NCBI GenBank assembly: GCA_963737445.1
Contig: CAVTSO010000019.1
Span: 310,001-374,000 of the forward strand
Source: JAICYJ01 sp963737445
Lineage (GTDB): Bacteria; Actinomycetota; Thermoleophilia; Gaiellales; JAICJC01
Length of the DNA: 64,000 nucleotides
Direction of reading: 5' to 3'
Shown here: positions 40,760 to 49,547 of the stretch, piece after piece
Layout of the letters: every line of letters starts with the position of its first letter
How positions within the stretch are numbered: the stretch's first letter is position 1
Program-made: the position numbers and the translations under genes
The notes under the pieces: generated by a model
Databases searched by the model: none
What the model was told of the DNA's origin: nothing
What the model saw: the letters and a program-made list of their open reading frames with translations, nothing else

Positions 40760-41530
40760 ATGCTGCGCCGCCCCCGCGTTCATCCCGACGCCCAGCTGAC
40801 GCTGGTCGACCACCTCGACGAGCTGCGCGGCCGCCTGGTCGTGGTGTTGGCGGTGCTGACGGTCGCGGTCGGCATCTGCTTCTGGCAGTCGGGGGCGATC
40901 CTGAACGCGATGGCGGCGCCGCTCCCCCAGCCCGGCGGGCACGCCTACCGGTTCCTGGCCACGAGCCCGCTCGACGGCATTCTCACGTCGATCTCGGTCG
41001 CGATCTACGGCGGGCTGCTCCTGACCATGCCGATCGCGACCTACCAGCTCTACGCCTTTCTGATCCCGGCCGTGTCCGAGCAGCATCACCGCTCGCTGCG
41101 CCCGCTGACGTTGATGATCCCGACATTGTTTATCGTGGGAGCCGTGTTCGCCTGGTTCCTGGTGGTGCCGCCCACGATCGGCTTCCTGGTCGGCTACAAC
41201 GACCAGGCCTTCAACTACCAACTGCGGGCCAAGGACTACGTCCAGTTCGTGCTGCTGACGCTGCTGGCGATGGGCCTGGTGTTCGAGATGCCGGCCGTGA
41301 TGCTGGTGCTTGCGCGCCTGCGGGTCATGAGCTCGGCCCTCATGCGCCGCCACTGGCGGGCATCGATCGTCGCCCTCGCCGTGCTGGCGATGCTGCTCCC
41401 GGGCGTCGACCCGATCTCGTTCATCGTCGAGTTCATCCCGTTGCTGGCCCTGTACGGGCTGTCCTACTTCATCGTGCTCGGCGTCGAGCGCGGCCGCGGA
41501 GGCGAGCTGCCGACGCCGGACGTAAGCTAG
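40760..41530 (+). CDS. tatC: Sec-independent translocase subunit TatC
   Basis: A 256-residue protein with six predicted helices. The N-terminal TLVDHLDELRGRLVVVLAVL motif recognises twin-arginine signals, and the conserved PITYQLYAFLIPAVSEQHHR-type region and FEMPAVMLVLARLRVMSSAL follow. TatC and TatA form the pore that exports folded proteins, such as the PhoD-like protein encoded upstream. The gene starts 4 nt after tatA. Confidence 0.95.
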   Translation: MLRRPRVHPDAQLTLVDHLDELRGRLVVVLAVLTVAVGICFWQSGAILNAMAAPLPQPGGHAYRFLATSPLDGILTSISVAIYGGLLLTMPIATYQLYAFLIPAVSEQHHRSLRPLTLMIPTLFIVGAVFAWFLVVPPTIGFLVGYNDQAFNYQLRAKDYVQFVLLTLLAMGLVFEMPAVMLVLARLRVMSSALMRRHWRASIVALAVLAMLLPGVDPISFIVEFIPLLALYGLSYFIVLGVERGRGGELPTPDVS

Positions 41531-42999
41531 GCGGCGCGAGCGCTGCGCTTGCTCTGGTACATGCGGTCGTCGGCCACCCGGATCAGCTGGTCGAATGAGG
41601 TGCCGTCGCGCGGATGCAGGGCGATGCCGATGCTCGCCGTGATCGAGAACTGCGCCATCGGCGTGTCGATCGGGTCGGCCAGCGCCACCCCCACGCGGTC
41701 TGCGGCCTGCACGGCCAGCTCGCCCACATGATCCGGCGGCAGCCCGCGCAGCAGCACGACGAATTCGTCGCCACCGTGGCGGGCCACCAGGTCCTCGCCG
41801 CGCACCGCGCACCGCAGCCGCCCGGCCACCTCGGCCAGCACCGCGTCACCGGCCATGTGGCCGTGCTCATCGTTGACCGCCTTGAACCCGTCCAGGTCGA
41901 CGAACAGCAGCGCCGTCCCGCCACCGCCGGACGCTATCGCCTCGGCGATCGCCTCGTACAGCGACCGCCGGTTGGCGAGCTGCGTGAGGCCGTCGTGGTA
42001 GGCGATCTGCTTCAGCGCCTGCTGCGCCTCGCGGCGAGCCGCGTCCAGCTCGTCGCGCTCGACAAACAGCAGCGCCATCCGTGTCAGCACCAGGACCGCG
42101 ATCAGAGCGCCGATCAGCGCCAGCGCACGCACGTCCCTCGGACTGCGGGCGGCGTCGAAGCCGAGTGTGGCCGGAGTCGCCAGCAGCGCCCCGGTCAGCA
42201 GCGCCATCCGCCCCAGGGTCAGCCGCCCATACGGCGACCTGGCCGACTCGATCGGCTCCCGCACCGCCGGAGACAGCGCGGCGGCGCCCAGCAGGACGTA
42301 GAAGGCGAAGTACCCGACGTTCACGTAGGAGGTGGCCGTGAAGCTGGCGTCCACCCGCATGCGGGCGTAGATGATGTCGGTCACGAGCACCGTCGCGAAC
42401 GCGGCCGTCGCCCAGCGAAGGGCGGCGTTGCGAAGGCCGCCGACGAAGGCCAGCTGTACGACGCCGAGCAGCAGCAGGTAGTCCATGGTCGGGTAGATGA
42501 CGGTGATGGCGCCGGTCAGGGTGGAGCTGTGGTGCGCCGCGGCGGAGGGCGCGATGGCCGCGAACCACACCACCAGACCAGCCGCGAGGCCGACGATCGA
42601 GGCATCAACCAGGTCGGACGCTCGCGGACGGCCGCCTCGTACCAGCAGCGCGATGGCGAGCAGCAGCGGCAGGTAGGCGAGCAGGTAGAACACGTCGGCA
42701 CCGGAGGGGAACGGCGCCTCGTTGCCTGTGATCCAGCGGTAGGCGTTCCAGAAGCTGTCGCCGCCTACCCACAGCGCGATCCCGATCAGCATCGCCGTCC
42801 AGGCCGGCCCCGAGCCGTGGCGGAGGTTGCTGCGCCAGATCGCAGCAACGGCGCTGATGCCGACCGCCTCGTAGATCACGTGCTGCGCGTTCGGGCTGGC
42901 GGGCACCACGAAGTAGGCGACGCTCAGCGCCGCGCCGATCGCCAGGTAGGCGATCGCCTCGCGGTTGCGGGCGCAGACTGCGGGCAGCAACGGGCGCAT
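41527..42999 (-). CDS. Membrane diguanylate cyclase (GGDEF)
   Basis: A 490-residue protein. About nine hydrophobic helices (residues ~15-310) form an N-terminal membrane sensor of MASE type. A GGDEF domain (about 330-490) follows with the active site RHGGDEFVVLLRG, the substrate motif FVDLDGFKAVNDEHGHMAGD and an RGED inhibitory site five residues before GGDEF. It should synthesise c-di-GMP with product inhibition, and so counters the HD-GYP enzyme at 23-24 kb. ATG 42999 is chosen; ATG 43035 is a possible upstream start. Confidence 0.88.
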   Translation of the reverse strand: MRPLLPAVCARNREAIAYLAIGAALSVAYFVVPASPNAQHVIYEAVGISAVAAIWRSNLRHGSGPAWTAMLIGIALWVGGDSFWNAYRWITGNEAPFPSGADVFYLLAYLPLLLAIALLVRGGRPRASDLVDASIVGLAAGLVVWFAAIAPSAAAHHSSTLTGAITVIYPTMDYLLLLGVVQLAFVGGLRNAALRWATAAFATVLVTDIIYARMRVDASFTATSYVNVGYFAFYVLLGAAALSPAVREPIESARSPYGRLTLGRMALLTGALLATPATLGFDAARSPRDVRALALIGALIAVLVLTRMALLFVERDELDAARREAQQALKQIAYHDGLTQLANRRSLYEAIAEAIASGGGGTALLFVDLDGFKAVNDEHGHMAGDAVLAEVAGRLRCAVRGEDLVARHGGDEFVVLLRGLPPDHVGELAVQAADRVGVALADPIDTPMAQFSITASIGIALHPRDGTSFDQLIRVADDRMYQSKRSARAA

Positions 43000-43060
43000 C
43001 ACCGCTATATCGCCCCGGTGGAGGGATGCGGCCATCCCCCGCACGGGGGACGCGGAGGCG

Positions 43061-43804
43061 CTACTCGCCGGCCGGGAAGTTGTAGCTCTTGTCGGGCTTG
43101 AAGCCCGGCGGCGGCGTGCCTTGCAGGATCGTGATGGCGTCGTGCTGCTTCATCACGTGCACGCCGAACTGGGTGCTGGGTTTGCCGTCGACCCACATCT
43201 TGACGCCACCACAGTAGCCGCCGATGCACTGCGAGTTGAACCGCAGGCCCCAGACGTTAAAGACCTCCTGGAGGTTCGGCGTGAAGTTCTTCTCATCGGC
43301 CTCCATGTGGATCACGCCGGTGTCGTCGTGGGTGTGAATCGGCGAAAGCAGCTGTGTCGCCTCGTCGATGCCGACCAGCGCCGGCACCGGCGCCGTGTGG
43401 CCGTCCGCGTAGATCGTGATGTGGGCGTGGTAGTGGGTCGCATAGCCGGTGGTGGAGTTCGCCGTCGGCATGTTCATGGCCGTCAGCGCGGCCTGCAGGT
43501 TCGTGTAGTTGGGCTGCCACGTACCCTGGCTGACCCAGTCCACCTTGGCCGTCGAGTTGCGCTGCGTGATCACGGCCGCGGTCTGGTCGCCGGAGCTGGA
43601 CGAGCCGCCGCGCGTCACCAGCAGCGCAGCCACGACCGCGATGGCCGCGACCAGGATGGCGCCGCCGACCACCCACGCCCAGGCCGGCACGCCGCCGGGG
43701 CCGCTCTTTGCGACCGGCCCGCGGCCGTGGCGCGCGATGCCCTCCCCGCTGCCGAGGCGGCGGGCGCGATTCTCGTTCGTGCGCTGTTTCTGGCGTTGGC
43801 TCAT
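43061..43804 (-). CDS. Membrane-anchored His-rich protein of unknown family
   Basis: A 247-residue protein. A basic N-terminus precedes one helix (about 41-64, AWAWVVGGAILVAAIAVVAA). The extracellular part has histidines at 124, 126, 128 (THYHAHITIYADG), 157, 159 and 166 (SPIHTHDDTGVIHMEADE), plus Cys193 and Cys198. The histidine clusters look like a metal site, possibly copper. I have seen this HTHDxxGxIHxE pattern in uncharacterised actinobacterial proteins but know no function. It is divergent from the zinc protein/trxB genes. Confidence 0.7.
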   Translation of the reverse strand: MSQRQKQRTNENRARRLGSGEGIARHGRGPVAKSGPGGVPAWAWVVGGAILVAAIAVVAALLVTRGGSSSSGDQTAAVITQRNSTAKVDWVSQGTWQPNYTNLQAALTAMNMPTANSTTGYATHYHAHITIYADGHTAPVPALVGIDEATQLLSPIHTHDDTGVIHMEADEKNFTPNLQEVFNVWGLRFNSQCIGGYCGGVKMWVDGKPSTQFGVHVMKQHDAITILQGTPPPGFKPDKSYNFPAGE

Positions 43805-43813
43805 CGGGCCGGA

Positions 43814-43823
43814 ACTATAGACT
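43814..43823. promoter_or_regulatory. Overlapping divergent -10 boxes
   Basis: TATAGT on the minus strand (43819-43814) and TAGACT on the plus strand (43818-43823) share two base pairs. Each ends 9 nt before an ATG (43804 on minus, 43833 on plus). The 28-nt intergenic space leaves no room for leaders or separate -35 boxes. Confidence 0.55.
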
Positions 43824-43832
43824 TCGAATCTG

Positions 43833-44048
43833 ATGCATCCGCGCAGCGAGGCACACCCGGCGGTGCGGTTCTGCCCCTACTGCGGACAGCCGCTGGGCAG
43901 CTTCTTCGGCGCCCGGATCGAGGGCGGTGCGGCCTGGTGCGACCGCTGTCAGGAATGTTTCAAGGTCGAACACGTTGTAGATAGTGAGGACATTAACGAC
44001 CCGCCGGAGCCACAAGTTGGCGGTGTCGAGACGACTGGAGAGCAATGA
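43833..44048 (+). CDS. Small zinc-binding protein upstream of trxB
   Basis: A 71-residue protein with two Cys pairs, FCPYCGQPLG and WCDRCQECF, typical of a zinc ribbon. The rest is acidic and probably disordered. Its stop overlaps the trxB start (ATGA), so the two proteins are made together. A role in redox or metal-linked regulation of trxB is inference. Confidence 0.75.
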   Translation: MHPRSEAHPAVRFCPYCGQPLGSFFGARIEGGAAWCDRCQECFKVEHVVDSEDINDPPEPQVGGVETTGEQ

Positions 44049-45013
44049 GCGAGATTCGCGATGTGATCATTATCGGCGGTGGGCCCGCGGGCTATACCGC
44101 CGCGTTGTACGCCGCCCGCGGCAACCTGCGGCCGCTGGTGTTCGAGGGCTTTGCCTACGGCGGCCAGCTGATGATCACGAGTGAGGTCGAGAACTACCCA
44201 GGGTTCGTGGACGGGATCATGGGCCCCGAGCTGATGGCGACGATGCGCAAGCAGGCCGAGCGCTTCGGCGCCGAGCTGGTTGCCGGCGACGTCAGCCGCG
44301 TCGACTTCTCGGGCCATCCCCTGAAGGTCTACGTCGGCGACGAGGAGCACTTGGCCCGCAGCGTGATCGTGGCCACGGGCGCCACGGCGCGGCAGATCGG
44401 CCTGCCCAGCGAGCAGCATCTGCAGGGCATGGGCGTCAGCTACTGCGCGGTCTGTGATGCGAGCTTCTTCCGCGCCAAGCAGGTGATCGTGGTCGGAGGC
44501 GGCGACAGCGCGATGGAGGAGGCCAGCTTCCTGGCCAAGTTCGCAGATCACGTGAAGGTGGTGCACCGGCGCGACGAGTTCCGAGCCTCCAAGATCATGA
44601 TCGACTACGCCCGCTCCAAGGACAACGTCGAGTTCATCACCAACGCCACGGTGGAAGAGGTGCTGGGCAAGGACGAGGGGCGTGTGACCGGCGTGCGGCT
44701 GCGCGACACCGTCACCGGTGAGCACCGCGACCAGTCGGCCGACGGCCTGTTCGTGGCGATCGGGCACGACCCCACGACGGGGCTGTTCAAGGGCATCCTG
44801 GACATGGACGAAGCCGGCTACCTGCTGACGCAGCCAGGCTCCACCGCCACCAACATCGAGGGCGTGTTCGCCGCGGGTGACGTGGTTGACCACACCTACC
44901 GGCAGGCGGTGACCGCGGCCGGCATGGGCTGCATGGCGGCGCTCGACGCCGAGCGCTGGCTGGCGCACGCCCTGCCCGCCGCCATGCCGGCGACGGCCGG
45001 CGAAGCCGCCTGA
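44045..45013 (+). CDS. trxB: Thioredoxin reductase
   Basis: A 322-residue flavoprotein. FAD-binding IIGGGPAGYTAALYAARGNL, redox-active CAVC in VSYCAVCDASFFRAK, NADPH-binding VIVVGGGDSAMEEASFLAKF and the C-terminal FAAGDVVDHTYRQAVTAAGM are all present. It reduces thioredoxin with NADPH in the cytoplasm. No thioredoxin gene follows; the next gene encodes a zinc-ribbon/PAS protein. Confidence 0.96.
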   Translation: MSEIRDVIIIGGGPAGYTAALYAARGNLRPLVFEGFAYGGQLMITSEVENYPGFVDGIMGPELMATMRKQAERFGAELVAGDVSRVDFSGHPLKVYVGDEEHLARSVIVATGATARQIGLPSEQHLQGMGVSYCAVCDASFFRAKQVIVVGGGDSAMEEASFLAKFADHVKVVHRRDEFRASKIMIDYARSKDNVEFITNATVEEVLGKDEGRVTGVRLRDTVTGEHRDQSADGLFVAIGHDPTTGLFKGILDMDEAGYLLTQPGSTATNIEGVFAAGDVVDHTYRQAVTAAGMGCMAALDAERWLAHALPAAMPATAGEAA

Positions 45014-45047
45014 ATCGATCTGCAATCTTCGCCAGTACGCTTAGGTC

Positions 45048-45503
45048 ATGGCTCGTTACTGGATCTGTCCGAACTGCGGCACCCGCGCTATCGACGATGA
45101 TGGCCGCGACGGCCTGTCCCACCAGCAGGTGGGCTGCGCCAAGTGCGGGTTCGGGTTCCTGTTCGAGCTGCTGGAGGACTTCTACCCGCCCGCAAACGCC
45201 GGGTTCGTGGCGTGCGACAAGGACACGCGGGTGATCTCGGCCGGCAAGGGCGTGTTCGAGCTGACCGGCTACGGCGAGGGCGAGCTGCTGGGCAAGCCGC
45301 TGGTGGACGCGTTCGGCCTGAGCGGGTTCAGCGCCGAGGCCAACCCGGTGTCCGTGGTGATGGAATGGGGCGTGCGCAAGCTCGACCAGCCGCTGGTGCT
45401 GAGGCACCGCAGCGGCCGCGAGAAGGCCGTGCGGGTCGACCTTTTCCCGGCGTACGACGAGGACGGCGGGCTGCTGGCCTCGCTGGCGCCCCGGAACGAC
45501 TGA
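45048..45503 (+). CDS. Zinc-ribbon and PAS-domain protein
   Basis: A 151-residue protein. An N-terminal zinc ribbon (ICPNCGTRAI and GCAKCGFGF) is followed by a PAS-like domain (DKDTRVISAGKGVFELTGYG, EGELLGKPLVDAF). It has no output domain, so it may act as a small sensor adaptor. TACGCT ends 6 nt before the ATG. It is on the same strand as trxB, 34 nt downstream. Confidence 0.75.
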   Translation: MARYWICPNCGTRAIDDDGRDGLSHQQVGCAKCGFGFLFELLEDFYPPANAGFVACDKDTRVISAGKGVFELTGYGEGELLGKPLVDAFGLSGFSAEANPVSVVMEWGVRKLDQPLVLRHRSGREKAVRVDLFPAYDEDGGLLASLAPRND

Positions 45504-45507
45504 CGCC

Positions 45508-45798
45508 TCAGCCGCCGAGTCCCTCCAGCTCCGCCTCCACCAGCGCCTGGAACCGCTCCACCACCTCCAGCTGCCGCAGCCGGCGATCCACCAGCCGCCG
45601 CTCGGCCGCCTCGTCGCTCGACGTCAGCACTCCCAGCGCCTCCAGCACCGCGCAGTCGCGCACGCCCAGCTGCTCGCGCGCCCTCGACTCCAGCCGCAGC
45701 CAGCCGAGGCGCATGCGCGCGCCCTCCAGGTCGTCGCGCAGCCGCTCGGCGTGGCGTGAGAGCCGGTCGGCGTAGAGCTCGATCTCGATCCGTGTCAT
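45508..45798 (-). CDS. Hypothetical helical protein
   Basis: A 96-residue, mostly helical protein (LYADRLSRHAERLRDDLEGA, RRLRQLEVVERFQALVEAEL). ATG 45798 gives the only plausible N-terminus (MTRIEIELYADRL); the frame further upstream is not protein-like. No family is recognised. It is the last gene before nth on the minus strand. Confidence 0.6.
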   Translation of the reverse strand: MTRIEIELYADRLSRHAERLRDDLEGARMRLGWLRLESRAREQLGVRDCAVLEALGVLTSSDEAAERRLVDRRLRQLEVVERFQALVEAELEGLGG

Positions 45799-45856
45799 GC
45801 CACGATGGTGCATCGGGAGCGCGTCACGGGACAAGACCGCTCCGGTGCCGGAACCG

Positions 45857-46500
45857 TCACAGGAACAGGTGCGCCGACGGGCACAGATCACGGACCGCGC
45901 ACTCGGCGCAGCGCGGCCTGCGCGCCTCGCATACGCGCCGGCCGTGGAAGATCAGCACGTCTGAGACCTGCAGCCAGCGCTCGCGCGGGAACAGCCGCAT
46001 CAGCGCTCGCTCCACCTTGACCGGGTCGGTGTGCCGCGTCAGCCGCAGGCGCCGCGACACCCGGCCGACGTGCGTGTCCACCGCGATCCCGTCGCGCCGA
46101 CCGAACGCGTTTGACGACACCACCGCCGCCGTCTTGCGGCCGACCCCGTGCAGCGTCACCAGCTCGTCCAGCGTCTCGGGGACGCGCGCCGTCGAACCGC
46201 TGCTCGATCGAGGCGCAGCACTCGCGAATCGCGCTGCGCCTTGTTGCGGAAGAACCCGGTCGGCCTGATCAGCTCCTCCAGCTCGGCCTGCGGCAGCGCC
46301 AGGTAGTCGGCGGGGGTGCGGCATAGCGCGAACAGCGCCGGCGTGACCATGTTCACGCGCGCGTCCGTGCACTGCGCCGAGAGGATCGTCGCCACCAGCA
46401 GCTCCAGCGGCGTCGTGTAATCCAGCGCGATGTGGGCATCGGGATGCTCAGCCGCGAGCAGGTCGAGCAGGTGCCCCGCCCGCTCGGAACGGGCGTTCAC
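45857..46500 (-). pseudogene. nth: Endonuclease III, frameshifted
   Basis: A DNA glycosylase/AP lyase interrupted by two apparent +1 insertions. The N-terminal part (VNARSERAGHLLDLLAAEHP, LLVATILSAQCTDARVN) runs to RPTGFFRNKA. Removing one base near 46231-46234 continues as IRECCASIEQRFDG. Removing another near 46183-46189 continues as RVPETLDELVTLHGVGRKTA with catalytic Lys and Asp (AVDTHVGRVSRRL) and the iron-sulfur Cys set (CEARRPRCAECAVRDLC). Only a sequencing error or recent decay explains this. The GTG 46500 start lies in frame with the end of addA. Confidence 0.8.
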
Positions 46501-49500
46501 GAGGGCAGGCGCCGGACCGGCGCAGAGCAGGTCGAGCGCCGGGCACTCGTTGCACCAGGGGCCGGGCCGCGGCAGGAACCGGCCCTCCAGGATCGGCGCC
46601 ATCGAGGCGCGCACGCCGTCGCGCAGCGAGTCGAGGTCGTCGGCCGTGAAGCTCCGCACGACGACGGCGTCGGGCTGGTCGAGAAAGGCATAGGTGACGT
46701 CCACCGACGTGGCGCCGCCCAGCAGCACCGCCAGCGCGTAGATCGCGACCTGGTGTCCGTAGCTGCGCTCGACCAGCTCGTCCGGGGTGCGATCGCCCAG
46801 CAGGTTGGTCTTGTAGTCGACGACCAGCGCCGAGCCGTCGGCGCCGCGGTGGTAGAGGTCGAACCGGCCCCTGATCAGCACGTCGTCGACCGCGAAGGCG
46901 AAGGGCAGCTCGACGCTCACCCCTTGCAGGCCGCGCACGCGCTCGGCCAGCTGGGAGCCGGCCCAGCTGGACAGCATCCGCGCGATCCGCGCCTCGTCCT
47001 CGGCCGTCGCGTGGGGGTAGAGCTCGCGCCAGCGCTCGTCGTCGCGCTCTAGCAGCAGGTGCACGGCATCGCCGATCTCGACGCCGGCCATGCCCTCGCC
47101 CTCGGGCCGATCGATCTGCCGTTCCGGTAGCCGCAGGATGCGCTGGGCGTAGAACCGGTAGCCGCAGCGGTCGTACAAGGCCAGGCCGCTGTAGGAGATG
47201 CGCCGCAGCGAGACGCCGGGAGGCGCCGCCGGCAGCTGCAGCTCCGGCAGCTCCGGCAGCGGCGTCTCCAGCGCGGCGAACAGGTGCATCTGGTCGGGCA
47301 CGTCATCCGGCAGCACGGCTGCGGGCGTCTCGGGGACGCCCACCACGTGCACGTCCACCCGTGTGCGGCCGACATCGACCAGGCCCTCGCTGTGCAGCCC
47401 CACCTCCAGCACGCGGCACAGCGCTGCCACCGGGGTGTCGTCCTCGGCCTTGGAGAAGCCGCCGCTCACGATCAGGTGCTGCTGGGCGCGCGTCATCGCC
47501 ACGTACTGGCGGCGACGACCCTCCTCGCGCTCGGCCCGCCTGTCGTCATCGCCGAGCTCCTTCAGGCCCAGCGCGGGGCGGGTGGTGCCGGTGTCCGGGC
47601 AGGCCCGGATGCCGACGCGGCCCCGGCGGTCGACCAGCACGTCCGGCGCGCCCCGCCCACCCATCCGGCGGCCGGCATCGGCCAGCACCACCACCGGGAA
47701 CTCGAGCCCCTTGGCCGAGTGCACGGTCATCAGCACCACCGCGTCTCCGCCCTCGTCGGCGATCGCCGCCTCACCCTCGCGCGCAGCCAGGTCGGCCTGC
47801 TCCTCACAGAAGCGCGACGAACCCCTCCAGGTCGGGGCCCGCGCAGCTGCTCGTACTCGCGGGCCAGGCGCACCAGCTTGCGCACGTTGGCCAGGCGGCG
47901 GTCGCCGTCGGGCCGCGCCAGCAGCGCCAGGTCGAAGTCGTGCTCGGCGACGATCGCCTCGCACAGGCGCTCCAGGCTGTAGCCCGGCTGCCGCTCCACC
48001 AGCCGGTCGTAGCGCAGCTTGAAGGCCTGGCCCAGCCGGTTGTCCGCCTCAGACAACGCCTGCGGCCAGCGGGCGGGCTCGAACGCGCCGATCGCGGCCG
48101 CCCGCCGGGTGGCCAGGCGGATCAGCCCCAGCCCGTCGTTCGACATCCCCACCAGCGGCGAGGCCAGCACCGAGAGCAGCGCCCGGTCGTCGGTGCGGTT
48201 GATCAGCAGCCGCAGGTAGGCGATCAGATCCCCGACCTCCTGCTGGCCGTAGTAGCCGCGACCGGTGGCGCGCACGGTGGGCAGGTTCTGCTGCTGCAGA
48301 GCGTCCTCGTAGGTGCCGGCGTCGGTGCCCGCCTCGAACAGCAGCACGACCCCGCCCGCGCCGCACACGCCGGCGTCCACCAGCTCGCGCACGCGCAGGG
48401 CGATCGCGGCCGCCTCGGCCTGGCGCCAGGCGATGTCGTCCTCGCGGCAGGCGCGCACGTCGGTCAGGAGCAGCTCCACCTCCGGTGCCGGCGGGTCGCC
48501 GGCGAAGTCGCCGACCGCCACCAGGTCGTGGTAGCCGGCTCCGAACTCGCGGCCGTACGCCTCGTTCACCAGGTCGAGCACGTGCGGCCGCGACCGGAAG
48601 TTCTCGTCGAGCGCGATCACCGCGTCGCCGGCCACCGCCCGCTGCTCGCGGTAGAGCTCGACGTCGGCGCGCCGGAACCGGTAGATGCTCTGGAACTCGT
48701 CGCCCACCAGGAACAGGTCGCCGCCGCAGACCAGCTCGACCAGCTCCACCTGCAGGCGGTTCGTGTCCTGGAACTCGTCCACCATCACCTCGGCGAACCG
48801 CTCGCGATAGCCGGCCGCCACCTCCGGCTTCGCCCGCAGCAGGTCGCGGGCGACCAGCTCCAAGTCGTCGAAGTCGAGCCGGCCGCGCAGGTCCTTGACC
48901 GCCTGGTAATGCCGGTCGAACAGCACCAGCAGCTGCTCGATCAGCGCCAGGTCGGCGGCCGCCTCCCGCTCGGGCGCGTCCTCGGCTGAGTCGGGATCGG
49001 GCTCGCGGTGCGGCCGCAGATCGAGCGGCAGGCCCACTCCCCGCAGCCGTCCGTGCAGCTCCGTCACGATCCGGCGCAGGCGGTCCTGGCCGTAGCGCGC
49101 CAGCAGGTCGAGCCGGGCCGGGCCCTCGTCCTCGCCAAACGCCTCCACCGTCTGGGCGAAGGCCTCCGACTGCAGGATCCGCATCTCGGTCTCCGAGGCG
49201 ACCACGAACGAGGGGTCGATCCCGGCCTCCAGCGCATGTGCACGGAGCACCCGTGCGCACAGCCCGTGAATGGTCGAGATCCAGGCCGACTGCACCGCCG
49301 CCTCGGCATCAAGCATCTCCAGCTCGCGCAGCCGCACGCGTATCCGGCGCTTCAGCTCGTCGGCCGCGCGCTCGGTGAACGTGATCATCAGTAGGTGGTC
49401 GAGCGGCGTGCCCTCCTGCAGCCGGCGGACGACCCGCTCGATCAGCACCGACGTCTTGCCCGTTCCGGCCCCGGCCGAGACGAACACGCGGCCGCGGCGC

Positions 49501-49547
49501 TCGATCGCCTCGGCCTGCCCGCGGTTCCAGGTGCGGGTCGCGATCAT
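46497..49547 (-). pseudogene. AddA-like UvrD/RecB helicase-nuclease, frameshifted
   Basis: A large helicase-nuclease split by two apparent +1 insertions near 47837 and 47813. The N-terminal part has Walker A VFVSAGAGTGKTSVLIERVV, Walker B VMVDEFQDTNRLQ and ALDENFRSRPHVLDLV. It breaks at REYEQLRG. The second part resumes as FCEEQADLAA, with TVHSAKGLEFPVVVLADAG and the PD-(D/E)XK nuclease motif ALVVDYKTN. The C-terminus has the iron-sulfur cysteines WCNECPALDLLC. The enzyme would process double-strand breaks with the addB-like partner. Its final codons run in frame into nth without a stop; a TGA in another frame overlaps the nth GTG, so a further +1 error is likely. ATG 49547 overlaps the addB stop. 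Confidence 0.8.

Noticed and set aside
41614..43101. A 495-codon open plus frame
   Set aside because: It is antisense to the GGDEF membrane protein, whose helices and RHGGDEF motif are clear.
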